NCBI GenBank assembly: GCA_020027205.1
Contig: JAHRAQ010000025.1
Coordinates: forward strand, 144,822-208,821
DNA: 64,000 bases
Reading direction: 5' to 3'
From: Nitrospirales bacterium
GTDB lineage: Bacteria > Nitrospirota > Nitrospiria > Nitrospirales > UBA8639
The notes below the pieces were generated by a model. That model searched no databases. It saw nothing but the letters and a program-made list of their open reading frames with translations, and had not been told where the DNA came from. This document shows, one piece after another, positions 1 to 7,757 of this stretch (positions are counted from its first letter, which is position 1; each line of letters begins with the position of its first letter). The position numbers and the translations under genes were made by a program.

Positions 1-42
1 TAAGTGGTCATGCACGGTGGCGGCGGGGAGAGCCGTCGGTGG

Positions 43-1245
43 TCATGGCCCGTTGCCGGCTTCTGTCACCTGAAGGCACGGGGCTTCGGATGACTGTGTG
101 CATCGCCGGATACTTTGATAAATGCCCTCCGCCAGTTTTTTCTGAAACGTGGTATTCCGCAAATGTTTTTCTTCCGCAGGATTGGAGATAAAACCGATTT
201 CGGCCAGAATGCCCGGCATGGATGTCGAACGCAGGACGTGAAACGGCGCCGTTTTGACCCCGTGATCTTTGACGGCGTAGTTCTTCCGCAACGCCGGAAT
301 CAGCGTTTCCCTGATGGTCCATGCAAAATTGCGGGACGCTTCGATTTTTTGATCATGCAACTTGTCGGCGATGATGTATTGCCAGGGCGGGTCGTCGTCC
401 TTGAGCGGCATCCCGTTTTCCCGCGCGGCCACGGCCAGCGACCGGGGATCGCTGGCTTTGCCGAAATAGTAAATCTCCACGCCCCGTATCGAACGCATGG
501 AATGGGAATTGGCATGAATGGAAATAAACAGATCCGCCTCGTTTTTTTCGGCAAACCGGACGCGTTTCTTCAGATTGAGAAACGTGTCCCGTGACCGTGT
601 CAGGAACACCCTGGCCTTGAGGCGTTTCTGAATTACGTCGCGCAGCATTTTGGCCACCTGCAACACCACGGTCTTTTCCTTCGTGCCGTTCCGCCCGACG
701 GCCCCGGGGTCTTTTCCGCCGTGTCCGGGATCAATGACCACACGAAACTGCGGCGGTGGCGGTGGCGCAGGGGACGGCAAGTAATACAGGTCGACCACCA
801 GACGGTCGGGGTTGGTGAGCGTCAGCAGTTTGTATTTCCGAAGGGCGTTCATGTCCAGCGTCACGGTGACGGTGCGGCCCCGTTGCGGGGAGACGCTGAT
901 GGCGCGGGGGAATTTCTCGCTTCGACTTTGCCGTTGCGCGCGCGGACTCAACGCGCTGTCGGCGAGGGCGAGGGTGGTGGCGGCACGGCCCTTGGTGGTC
1001 GTGACGGTGGCCTGGCCGGTCATGACCAGCACGACGCGGGTGTGGGTGTCGTGTTGGTGGTGACGAATCGTGTTGACGGTGACGCCGCCGGCGGCGGCGG
1101 TGCCGGCGGTGACGGTGACGATGAAGATGACGGCGGCGCGGGCAAGCGTGGCCGGGATACGCGACGCGCACGGCGGAAGACGATACTGGCAACATGCCGG
1201 TCGGCGGCGGTGAATCCGGTGTTTTAATTTCAAACAGAACTTCAT
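43..1245 (-). CDS. N-acetylmuramoyl-L-alanine amidase (AMIN + Amidase_3)
   Basis: Periplasmic zinc amidase that cleaves the bond between MurNAc and the stem peptide during septum splitting and wall turnover. The 400-residue product has a basic N-terminus and a hydrophobic export segment at about 34-52. An AMIN-like beta domain at about 54-153 targets it to envelope or peptidoglycan. A proline-rich linker follows, then the catalytic domain from about 167. Expected zinc ligands are visible as H175 (VIDPGHGGKDPG), E190 and H244 (SIHANS), with the catalytic glutamate E349 in LAEIGFISN. It starts 26 bp after the tatD-like stop, so the two are probably cotranscribed. The ATG lies inside a perfect 17-bp inverted repeat and has no evident Shine-Dalgarno, so the start is less certain than the family. 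Confidence 0.93.
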   Translation of the reverse strand: MKFCLKLKHRIHRRRPACCQYRLPPCASRIPATLARAAVIFIVTVTAGTAAAGGVTVNTIRHHQHDTHTRVVLVMTGQATVTTTKGRAATTLALADSALSPRAQRQSRSEKFPRAISVSPQRGRTVTVTLDMNALRKYKLLTLTNPDRLVVDLYYLPSPAPPPPPQFRVVIDPGHGGKDPGAVGRNGTKEKTVVLQVAKMLRDVIQKRLKARVFLTRSRDTFLNLKKRVRFAEKNEADLFISIHANSHSMRSIRGVEIYYFGKASDPRSLAVAARENGMPLKDDDPPWQYIIADKLHDQKIEASRNFAWTIRETLIPALRKNYAVKDHGVKTAPFHVLRSTSMPGILAEIGFISNPAEEKHLRNTTFQKKLAEGIYQSIRRCTQSSEAPCLQVTEAGNGP

Positions 1246-1251
1246 GTTCTG
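1235..1251. promoter_or_regulatory. Perfect inverted repeat over the amidase start codon
   Basis: CAGAAC-TTCAT-GTTCTG is a perfect palindrome with 6-bp arms, and its centre contains the amidase ATG. It could be an operator or an mRNA hairpin that hides the start codon. It superficially resembles a Gram-positive SOS box (GAAC-N4-GTTC) but has a 5-bp centre. Role unproven. Confidence 0.35.
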
Positions 1252-1271
1252 AAATTGTACGGCGTCGCCGG

Positions 1272-2048
1272 TCAGGGGATGCCGAAAACGCGTTTGGTGT
1301 TTTGCGCCGTCGCGAGCGCGATGGATTCAAAGGATTCCCGGCCCTTGCCGTGAATCTCCGCCAGCGTGTGCGCCACGTGGCGGACGTAGGCGGGTTCATT
1401 GCGCGCGCCTCGATGGGGCACGGGCGCCAGATACGGGCAATCTGTTTCGACCATGATGCGGTCGAGGGGAACGGCGCCGGCGGTTTCCCGGAGCATGGCC
1501 GCGTTTTTGAACGTCAGCACGCCGGAAAAGGAAAGATAAAAGCCCATGTCCAGGGCTTCCCCGGCAAGACGGGCGTCTCCCGAAAAACAATGAAAGACGC
1601 CGCCGACGTCTTGCGCGTTTTCCTCCCGCAAAATCATCACGGTATCGTCCGGGGCTTCGCGCGTGTGAATGACCATGGGAAGACGCAACTCGCGCGCCAG
1701 TTGAATCTGCTCTCGAAAACGCCGGCGCTGTACATCCCTCGGCGAATGATCGTAGTGATAATCCAACCCGATTTCGCCGTAGGCGACGACCTTGGGCTGC
1801 CGGGCCAACTCCCGAAACGTCTCATGCCAGTCGCCGGTGATGTGTCCGGTTTCGTGCGGATGAACCCCGATGGTGGCGAAGACGTTCCGGCGGGCCTGGG
1901 CCAACGCCACGGCGGCCCGGCTGGTGGCGACGTCGCAGCCGATGGTGACACAGGCTTCAACGCCGGCGTCCTCCGCGCGTTGCAAGACGTCCTCGCGGTC
2001 GTTATCGTATCGCCGGTCATCCAAATGTACGTGACTGTCAATCAGCAT
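1272..2048 (-). CDS. TatD family metal-dependent DNase
   Basis: TatD-type TIM-barrel hydrolase, a cytoplasmic metal-dependent deoxyribonuclease family also linked to D-aminoacyl-tRNA processing. The 258-residue protein begins MLIDSHVHLDD, giving the N-terminal HxH metal pair (H6, H8). GEIGLDYHYDHSP, VIHTREAP, GVFHCFSGD and VETDCPYLAPVPHRG are the remaining signature blocks. The frame is open for 35 codons upstream, but this ATG was chosen because it begins at the conserved motif and has AAAGGAAC nine bases before it. It lies upstream of the amidase on the same strand and likely shares a transcript with it. Confidence 0.93.
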   Translation of the reverse strand: MLIDSHVHLDDRRYDNDREDVLQRAEDAGVEACVTIGCDVATSRAAVALAQARRNVFATIGVHPHETGHITGDWHETFRELARQPKVVAYGEIGLDYHYDHSPRDVQRRRFREQIQLARELRLPMVIHTREAPDDTVMILREENAQDVGGVFHCFSGDARLAGEALDMGFYLSFSGVLTFKNAAMLRETAGAVPLDRIMVETDCPYLAPVPHRGARNEPAYVRHVAHTLAEIHGKGRESFESIALATAQNTKRVFGIP

Positions 2049-2167
2049 GAACGGGGTTCCTTTGTGATGAACGAGACGGCGGCGATGGTAGCATATTGCC
2101 GGCTGGCAGAGAAGGTGGGGTGGGTGAAAATTGGACAAATGGGGCACGGGCACGTGCAGAATCGTAT

Positions 2168-2197
2168 GGATTCCCGACTGGGGATGTCGGGAATGAC
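2168..2197. repeat. Short palindromic repeat (single unit)
   Basis: One unit of the dispersed family: ATTCCCGAC (2170-2178) and GTCGGGAAT (2186-2194) form 9-bp arms around a 7-base loop, flanked by GG on the left and GAC on the right. It lies between the divergent TatD and PAP2 genes. Larger composite copies occur at 49-61 kb. Confidence 0.8.
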
Positions 2198-2230
2198 AGA
2201 TGAGTCAGAGAAGGCGGGGGGCATCGCCGG

Positions 2231-2779
2231 GTGGTGAATTGGGATACTGCGTTGTTCCACGCCGTCAACGGGTGGGTCGGCTGGTCGCCGGCGCTGGACT
2301 GGTTCATGGCGCAGTGTTCGGCGGCGGGGAACGTGGTGGCGCTGATTGCGGTCTGGTTTGTCTGGCGCCTGTGGGTCAACTGGCGTCAAAGCGTGCTGGC
2401 CGCGTCGGTACTCGGCGTGCTGGTCGGCGCGGGGGATTTCGCGGGCGCCCAGTTAAAATTCTGGATTGCCCGGCCGCGGCCGTGTCAGATTCTGTCGAAC
2501 GTGCATGAACTGACCGCCTGCGGCGCGTCCTTCAGCCTGCCGTCGAATCATGCGCTGAACGCGGCAACGGCGGCGGCGTTCCTGTGGGTGCTGTTTCCTT
2601 CGACGCGGTGGGTCGGCGTCGCGTTGGCGGCGCTGGTTGGCCTGTCCCGCATTTATCTCGGCGCGCATTATCCCACGGACGTGCTGGCGGGGTGGGCTTT
2701 CGGCGGGGCGTTGGGGCTGGGTGCGGGATACGCTGTCGCAACTCTGTTGCGGGCGCGAGACGTCAGCCGGGGCGGATGA
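2231..2779 (+). CDS. PAP2 superfamily membrane phosphatase
   Basis: Integral membrane acid phosphatase of the PAP2/BacA2-like superfamily; likely substrates are undecaprenyl pyrophosphate, phosphatidate or lipid A phosphates. The 182-residue protein has several hydrophobic segments. It also has the three-part phosphatase signature: KFWIARPRP (K76, R81), PSNH at 104-107 (usually PSGH) and SRIYLGAHYPTD (R140, H146, D150). Tandem GTG codons open the frame and no ATG lies nearby. The 3' end overlaps the convergent methyltransferase gene by 17 bp. The exact lipid substrate cannot be read from sequence. Confidence 0.88.
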   Translation: MVNWDTALFHAVNGWVGWSPALDWFMAQCSAAGNVVALIAVWFVWRLWVNWRQSVLAASVLGVLVGAGDFAGAQLKFWIARPRPCQILSNVHELTACGASFSLPSNHALNAATAAAFLWVLFPSTRWVGVALAALVGLSRIYLGAHYPTDVLAGWAFGGALGLGAGYAVATLLRARDVSRGG

Positions 2780-3401
2780 CGTTCGGCGCGTCCCGGACGT
2801 GAAAATCAAACCGGCCGCTCCAGTGCAGGGCGGTGACGTTGCAGTGGCGCGGCAGGGCGTCACCGATGCGGTTGAGGTCGGGCGCGCTGGTGTAGATGTT
2901 TTTGACGAAGTGGGAAAACCGGCAACCGCAGAATGTGTCGATGGTCTCCGGATTTTTGGGTTCGAAGATCAGGGATTGACGGTCGTCCAGAAACACGAAC
3001 CATCGGTGAAAGGGCCATCCCCGGTCGGCGTCGGGAAAGTTGTAGCCCTGTTCAAAAAACGGGCTTGGCGTTTCGATGTACCCGGCACGGCCGACGCGCA
3101 TTAATTCCCGGCAGGCGACGGCGGGGTCTCGCATATGTTCAAGCACGTGGCAGGCGTAGATAAAATCAAAGGCGTGATCTTTGAACGGCAACGCTTCCAG
3201 CGTCGCGGCAATCAGAGGGCGGCCGTGACGCCGGAGCGGTCTGCCACGTTCCGCGTCGTTGTCGGGCAGGAGATCGACCAGATGGGTGGCGTCCTCGTGC
3301 GGGCGGTGCCCCGACCCGACGTCCAGCACCAGTTTCCCGCCGGGGCGGAACCGGCGGCGAAACGCCACCCTGGCCCACATTCGCACATCGCTTAGTCTCA
3401 T
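2763..3401 (-). CDS. Class I SAM-dependent methyltransferase (Methyltransf_11-like)
   Basis: Small 212-residue cytoplasmic methyltransferase with unknown acceptor. The SAM-binding motif I is KLVLDVGSGHRPHED at about 23-37. An acidic residue ends the next strand (HLVDLLPD). The post-II region contains FDFIYACHVLEHMRDP, typical of Methyltransf_11 proteins. The C-terminal part is rich in aromatic residues and has no recognised accessory domain. It overlaps the PAP2 gene tail to tail and has no operon partner, so context does not suggest a substrate. Confidence 0.85.
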   Translation of the reverse strand: MRLSDVRMWARVAFRRRFRPGGKLVLDVGSGHRPHEDATHLVDLLPDNDAERGRPLRRHGRPLIAATLEALPFKDHAFDFIYACHVLEHMRDPAVACRELMRVGRAGYIETPSPFFEQGYNFPDADRGWPFHRWFVFLDDRQSLIFEPKNPETIDTFCGCRFSHFVKNIYTSAPDLNRIGDALPRHCNVTALHWSGRFDFHVRDAPNVIRPG

Positions 3402-3440
3402 GCGGTCACGAATCCGGTTCGCCGCCGTGGGCGGACGCTG

Positions 3441-4325
3441 TTACAGTTTCCGCAAGGCGGCCACGCGCGCTTCAATCGGCGGATGCGTGGAGAACACCTG
3501 CATGAAACTCCGCGACCGGCCGGAAATTTTCATGGTGGCCAGGGCGTCTTCCGTCCGGTAGTGATACTGCGATCGTGTCACCCATTGATGGATGGATTGC
3601 AGGGCCGAGATCATGTGTTCTTTGCCGACGGTGTCGGCCGCAAACCGGTCGGCGAAAAACTCGCGCCGGCGCGACCACCAACTGATCGGGATCATGGCCA
3701 GAATGGACAGAACGATTTGCAGAAAAAAATACGCGCCGATGGCCAGCATGTGATTGCGTTCCGCGAGCGTGCGATACACCATGCGGCTGATGAAATAGAC
3801 AAAGGTGTTCATCAACCCGGCGAGCACCGTCGTCGTGAACATGTCGCCGTTATGGACGTGCCCCATTTCATGCGCGAGCACCGCCCGCACCTCGCCCTCG
3901 TTGAGATGCTGCAGCAGGCCGGTCGAGACGGCCACCATGGAATTATTTTTTGACGGCCCCGTCGCAAAGGCGTTGGGATCCGGGGAATCATACACCCAGA
4001 CTTCCGGCGCGGTGATGCCGAGTCGCCCGGCGATTTTCACGACCGTCTCATGGACCACGGCCTCGGCGTGGGTTTGCGGCCGGGTGATCCGCCGGCAATC
4101 CAGCATCATGCGGGCCATCTGTTTGGAAAAAGCCAAACCGATAAACGCCCCGCCGAATCCGATCACAAACGCCCACAGGAGGTCTTGGTGAACGAATGAT
4201 CCGCCGAGATCAATGCCGAACGCCGGAAGGATGACCTCCGAGAGCAGGGTAAAGGTGACGGACAGGGTGAGAAAGATCAGAATATTGGCGATCAGCAGCA
4301 GGCCGATGCCTTTCATGTTTTTCAT
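3441..4325 (-). CDS. htpX: Membrane zinc metalloprotease HtpX
   Basis: M48B inner-membrane protease that degrades misfolded membrane proteins together with FtsH, usually stress induced. The 294-residue product starts MKNMKGIGLLL. Two N-terminal transmembrane segments (about 8-32 and 50-66) come first, then the catalytic HEMGH motif at 152-156, two further hydrophobic segments and the downstream zinc-ligand glutamate in SRRREFFADRFAA. The chosen ATG has AAAGGAG eight bases upstream; the open frame extends 80 codons further but that part is not HtpX-like. A promoter-like sequence about 85-110 bp upstream shares 13 identical bases with the groES promoter region. Confidence 0.95.
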   Translation of the reverse strand: MKNMKGIGLLLIANILIFLTLSVTFTLLSEVILPAFGIDLGGSFVHQDLLWAFVIGFGGAFIGLAFSKQMARMMLDCRRITRPQTHAEAVVHETVVKIAGRLGITAPEVWVYDSPDPNAFATGPSKNNSMVAVSTGLLQHLNEGEVRAVLAHEMGHVHNGDMFTTTVLAGLMNTFVYFISRMVYRTLAERNHMLAIGAYFFLQIVLSILAMIPISWWSRRREFFADRFAADTVGKEHMISALQSIHQWVTRSQYHYRTEDALATMKISGRSRSFMQVFSTHPPIEARVAALRKL

Positions 4326-4407
4326 TCGTGTCTCCTTTGCAAAGACGACTCGCGCCTGAATGAACGACGTCTGCGCGGGCCACGCCCGCCTGAATCGTAT
4401 GTTCCGT

Positions 4408-4440
4408 GATATATGATACCATTTTTGCAAGTCAAGGCGG
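4408..4440 (-). promoter_or_regulatory. Candidate htpX promoter
   Basis: On the minus strand TTGACT (4430-4435) is followed after 16 bp by TATATC (4408-4413). The -35 is embedded in CCGCCTTGACTTG (4428-4440), which recurs exactly upstream of groES. CTTGA also matches the start of a sigma-32 -35 element, so a heat-shock promoter is possible. Confidence 0.5.
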
Positions 4441-4446
4441 CGGCAT

Positions 4447-4475
4447 TTGTCAGTGAGACAATGCTTCCCTATGAT
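4447..4475 (+). promoter_or_regulatory. Candidate sigma-70 promoter for cupredoxin-squalene synthase
   Basis: TTGTCA (4447-4452), a 17-bp spacer and TATGAT (4470-4475) each match the sigma-70 consensus at five of six positions. The element lies 65 bp upstream of the cupredoxin start and is divergent from the htpX promoter. Confidence 0.6.
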
Positions 4476-4540
4476 GCCGTGCGGCGGACTGTTTCCCGGA
4501 CATGAATACGCCGGCGGCGAAGAGTGAAGGAGGGATGAAC

Positions 4541-4972
4541 ATGGAACGTCGAACGTGGCCGGCACGGGTGTTGTGGCTGGTCCTGGTGACCGGCGGCATG
4601 GCGGGCATCGTCCCGGCGGCGGCCTCCGAACAACTCGAGCCCGTCGTCCTGGAACCTGACATGGACGGCGTGCAGCGGGCCGTCATCTTCATGAACAGTT
4701 ATGCGTTTACGCCCGGTCATCTTCGCGTGCAAACTGGCGCGCCGGTGGAAATTCGTCTTGAAAACCGGAGTTGGCTGATCCCGCATAATTTTATCATCGA
4801 CAGTTCGATCCCGGACATTCAACGCACGGTGAACGTCACCGCCGGAGAAAGCGTGACCGTGCGGTTTCTGCCGGAGACGCCGGGAACGTACGGATTTTAT
4901 TGCGACAAACGGTTGTTGTTTTTTCCCAGTCACCGCGAAAAGGGGATGGAGGGCCGCCTTGAGGTTCGGTAA
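4541..4972 (+). CDS. Exported cupredoxin-domain protein
   Basis: Small secreted blue-copper-type protein, 143 residues, with an N-terminal signal peptide (basic MERRTWPARV, hydrophobic 10-28, cleavage near AAASE). The mature part has the plastocyanin-like copper ligand set: H82 in IPHNF, C121 in FYCDKR, H131 in PSHREKG and M136. It is therefore likely a periplasmic electron carrier or copper-binding protein. The ATG at 4541 was chosen because AGGAGG sits eight bases before it; a nearer ATG at 4535 is too close to that site. The stop overlaps the start of the next gene by 14 bp, indicating translational coupling with the prenyl synthase. Confidence 0.85.
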   Translation: MERRTWPARVLWLVLVTGGMAGIVPAAASEQLEPVVLEPDMDGVQRAVIFMNSYAFTPGHLRVQTGAPVEIRLENRSWLIPHNFIIDSSIPDIQRTVNVTAGESVTVRFLPETPGTYGFYCDKRLLFFPSHREKGMEGRLEVR

Positions 4973-6053
4973 CGCATCCGGCGCGCGCGCCGGCGAATGG
5001 GCCGCGCTGCGGGACGTGTTGCGCCGCGTCTCGCGTTCGTTTTATCTGACGCTGGCGGTGTTGCCCTCTCGCGTGGCCGTGCAGGTCGGGGTGGCCTATC
5101 TGTTTGCGCGGGCGGCCGACACGATTGCCGATGCGGGGCACATGGACGGCCATGCCAGAATGGCGCTTCTGCGGCAATTCAAACGGCAGTTTGTTCAGCA
5201 AGGATTTGCGCGGGAGGACATTGCGGCGATCCGGGACGCTCTCGTTCCGCACCAGCGGCATCCCGGCGAACGGACGTTGCTGGAACGCCTTGAAGACTGT
5301 GTTCTGGTGTTCGAAAGATTCGATCCCGAAGATCAGGAGGCGATCCGGCGTCTCCTGCCCATTCTCATCAGCGGCATGGAAATGGATCTGGAATGTTTTC
5401 CCGGCGAATCCGCCGACCGGTTGACTGCGCTGTCGTCCATGAATGATCTGGATCGTTATACCTATCGGGTGGCCGGTTGCGTCGGTGAGTTCTGGACGGA
5501 TGTGATGTGGGCGCGGGTGCCGGGGTTGCGGGGGACGTGGGATCGGGAATCCGCGATGCGGGCGGGGGTGAGGTTCGGGAAGGGTTTGCAGTTGACGAAT
5601 GTGTTGAGGGATTTGCCGAGGGATTTGCGGCGGGGGCGGTGTTATGTGCCGTCGGAATTGCTGGGGCGGGCGAGGTTGACGTGCGCGGATTTGCTGGACG
5701 CGCGCGCGATGCCGCGATTCCGCCCGGTGTTCCGGGAACTGGTCGGGGTTGCGCTGGCGCATCTGGACCAGGGCTGGGTGTACACCATGGCGATCCCGCG
5801 GCGTGAGGTGCGGCTTCGGCTGGCCTGCATGTGGCCGATTCTGATTGCGCTGAAAACATTGCGCCTGCTGACGACGGGCGGCAATGTGCTGGATCCCGAC
5901 TGTGAATTAAAAGTATCCCGAGGCGCGGTGTATCGAATCGTGGCGGCGACGGCTGTGACGGGCGGATGCGGGTACGCGGGCACGGCGTATTGGGGGCATT
6001 TAAGAAAGGCCGTCGGGCAAGGGAATGACGGATGGAACGGTTATTTGGCTTGA
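4959..6053 (+). CDS. Squalene/phytoene synthase family protein
   Basis: Head-to-head prenyl synthase of 364 residues, expected to condense two farnesyl- or geranylgeranyl diphosphates toward squalene, hopanoid or carotenoid precursors. SRSFYLTLAVLP opens the domain. The first metal motif is DTIAD (54-58), as in eukaryote-type squalene synthases, rather than the bacterial DDxxD. The second is NVLRDLPRD, with DLPRD at 218-222. A C-terminal hydrophobic segment may anchor it. The TTG start overlaps the cupredoxin stop and has GGAGGG upstream. Product specificity (squalene, presqualene or phytoene) cannot be assigned. The tail overlaps the convergent ferredoxin gene by 13 bp. Confidence 0.85.
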   Translation: MRFGNASGARAGEWAALRDVLRRVSRSFYLTLAVLPSRVAVQVGVAYLFARAADTIADAGHMDGHARMALLRQFKRQFVQQGFAREDIAAIRDALVPHQRHPGERTLLERLEDCVLVFERFDPEDQEAIRRLLPILISGMEMDLECFPGESADRLTALSSMNDLDRYTYRVAGCVGEFWTDVMWARVPGLRGTWDRESAMRAGVRFGKGLQLTNVLRDLPRDLRRGRCYVPSELLGRARLTCADLLDARAMPRFRPVFRELVGVALAHLDQGWVYTMAIPRREVRLRLACMWPILIALKTLRLLTTGGNVLDPDCELKVSRGAVYRIVAATAVTGGCGYAGTAYWGHLRKAVGQGNDGWNGYLA

Positions 6054-6268
6054 GGCCCGATGAGTTTGCTGCCTTTCCGGAACACCGCATAAATCGACTG
6101 CGTGGGGCAGGCGTCGAGGCAGAGCCGGCAGGTTTCCACGCATCGGGATTCGTCAAACTTGTAGGGAGGCGTGGAGAGCCAGGCTCCGGTGGGGCAGACG
6201 GGGATGCAGACGGCTTGATGGGTGCAGCGGTCGGGGTGGCGAACGAGGTGGTCGCGGGTGATCATCAT
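6041..6268 (-). CDS. Small 4Fe-4S ferredoxin-like protein
   Basis: A 75-residue cytoplasmic iron-sulfur protein. Cysteines are arranged as CTHQAVCIPVCP near the N-terminus and CVETCRLCLDACP near the centre. The second block is a complete CxxxCxxCxxxC-like set and the first is a slightly unusual Cx5Cx3CP. It could bind one or two 4Fe-4S clusters. The ATG at 6268 was chosen for its AAGGAG eight bases upstream; longer starts to 6331 lack a ribosome site. It follows the 2Fe-2S protein gene by 78 bp on the same strand, suggesting a two-gene redox operon. Partner enzymes are not in the window. Confidence 0.8.
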   Translation of the reverse strand: MMITRDHLVRHPDRCTHQAVCIPVCPTGAWLSTPPYKFDESRCVETCRLCLDACPTQSIYAVFRKGSKLIGPQAK

Positions 6269-6346
6269 GGGGGTGACTCCTTCAAATAAGCCGGCTGAAA
6301 ACATGTCGAGCATGTGTTCGGGGCGGCGCATGGAATACCGTTGGCA

Positions 6347-6712
6347 TCAACGGGGACGCGGGACGGCGCGGGACTCCGACGTGCGGGGAGGCGGTGGGTG
6401 GCCGGGCATGAGCAGGCGTTCGACCAGTTGACCTTTGACGACGTGCCGCTCCATGATTTCAACGACGTCGGTTTCGTTCCTCACCCGGTACCAGACCCCT
6501 TCCGGGTAAATCACGAGGCTGGGGCCGTCTTTACAATGATCCAGGCAGCCCGCCTTGTTGGCGCGGACAAGACCTTTCAGTCCGAGTCTGCGCACTTCCC
6601 GCTTGAAACAGGCGTGGAGTTCAACCGAGCCGTTGGCGGCGCAACACCCCCGCGGGTCGTCCGGGGGACGTTGATTGATGCAGATAAAAATATGGTGTTT
6701 CAGCCCGTCCAT
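6347..6712 (-). CDS. Thioredoxin-like [2Fe-2S] ferredoxin
   Basis: A 121-residue protein of the thioredoxin-fold [2Fe-2S] ferredoxin family, related to the NuoE C-terminal domain and Shethna-type ferredoxins. FICINQRPPDDPRGCCAANG carries the first cysteines and NKAGCLDHCKDGPSLVIYPEGVWY the last two, matching the usual cluster ligands. The family normally starts just before the FxC strand, so the ATG at 6712 is preferred over an in-frame ATG at 6778; neither has a strong ribosome site. It is a cytoplasmic electron carrier with unknown partner, probably cotranscribed with the downstream 4Fe-4S protein. Confidence 0.85.
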   Translation of the reverse strand: MDGLKHHIFICINQRPPDDPRGCCAANGSVELHACFKREVRRLGLKGLVRANKAGCLDHCKDGPSLVIYPEGVWYRVRNETDVVEIMERHVVKGQLVERLLMPGHPPPPRTSESRAVPRPR

Positions 6713-6846
6713 CGGCGCGTGATGTCCCAGCCCGTGTCCCGGATGCACAACGTCGTTGCGGCCCCACGGGATGACCATGGTACAGGAGCCGTCTTTCTCA
6801 TGTCCAGTCGCCTTCGCGGGGAGACGTCGGGCACGCGGGTCCGGCC

Positions 6847-6876
6847 TTGACCGGAGCGGTCATGCCTGATTATAGT
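6847..6876 (+). promoter_or_regulatory. Candidate tRNA-Pro promoter
   Basis: TTGACC (6847-6852), an 18-bp spacer and TATAGT (6871-6876), ending 23 bp before the mature tRNA. A good sigma-70 match in the right place. Confidence 0.6.
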
Positions 6877-6899
6877 CGTCCTTCGTGAACGGATGGTGT

Positions 6900-6976
<77 letters not shown>

Positions 6977-7084
6977 TGTTCCTCATATCCGTTCCGACGC
7001 GGGGCCGTGTTCCGTGGCGCCGCGCCTTGCGGTTGTCCCTCGGTCCCGCGCGGGACGGCCGGCGCTCTGAAACCACCTGACCCG

Positions 7085-7732
7085 ATGACGCTCTGGACGG
7101 CAATTGGCGGCGGGCTGTTGGCCGGGGGCCTTGCGCTGGCCTGGTGGCGTGTTCGTTCCCTGACGAACAAAGTCGAGCAGTGGACCCGCCGGCAGTATTA
7201 CGACCAGAGCAACATGCTGGACACGGTTCGCCGGCAGTCCGATACTCTGGCCATTCTGCGCGAACACCTTGCACAGGTGGCGGCGGGGAACGCTCCTGAC
7301 CCCGCGCTGGTCCGGGCGGGATGGTTATACCGCCAGGTCAGCGCGGAAGAGGCGGGGCGGATGGTGTCCTCACGGCCGCCGGAGACAAACGGCCATCTCG
7401 TGATCGTGGACGTTCGCAGCCGCAAAGAGTTTCTGGCGGGCCATGTTCCGGGGGCGCGGCATGTGCCGCTTGAAGACTTGGAAACGCGCGGGCTGGGTGA
7501 GGTGCCCAGGGACGCCGGCGCCGTGCTGGTCTATTGCGCGCAGGGTGAGCGGAGCCGACTGGCCTGTGATTTTTTAAGCCGGCAGGGCTGGACGAATCTC
7601 ATCGCCATGCATGATGGATTTCAGCAATGGACGGGGCCGGTTGACGGGACGGGGAAGGCGGCGTTGATTCAGATTCATCCCGCCGACAAAGGGGACGTTG
7701 ACGGCGGCGAGGCGGGGGGGATGGATTCCTGA
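7085..7732 (+). CDS. Membrane-anchored rhodanese-domain protein
   Basis: A 215-residue protein with an N-terminal membrane anchor (about 5-22), a short charged alpha-helical or coiled-coil stretch (about 28-66) and a C-terminal rhodanese domain (about 82-195). LVIVDVRSRKEFLAGHVPGARHVP is the CH2A region and LVYCAQGERS carries the active cysteine C151. It probably acts in sulfur transfer or sulfur-species handling at the membrane. The frame is open upstream to 7007, but MTLWTAIGG directly precedes the anchor. The final GGMDS and the stop codon are supplied by a degenerate copy of the palindromic repeat, so the natural C-terminus may have been altered by its insertion. Confidence 0.85.
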   Translation: MTLWTAIGGGLLAGGLALAWWRVRSLTNKVEQWTRRQYYDQSNMLDTVRRQSDTLAILREHLAQVAAGNAPDPALVRAGWLYRQVSAEEAGRMVSSRPPETNGHLVIVDVRSRKEFLAGHVPGARHVPLEDLETRGLGEVPRDAGAVLVYCAQGERSRLACDFLSRQGWTNLIAMHDGFQQWTGPVDGTGKAALIQIHPADKGDVDGGEAGGMDS

Positions 7733-7757
7733 ATGAGAATGTCGGGAATGACGGAGG
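7721..7757. repeat. Degenerate palindromic repeat unit at a gene end
   Basis: ATGGATTCCTGA...GTCGGGAATGACGGA resembles the dispersed family, but the left arm is mutated (ATTCCTGAA). It overlaps the last codons and stop of the rhodanese gene and contributes the GGAGGG ribosome site of the next gene. Confidence 0.6.

Noticed and set aside
4836..5762. A 308-codon minus-strand frame opposite the squalene/phytoene synthase gene
   Set aside because: Pro/Arg/His-rich shadow of the GC-rich synthase gene.
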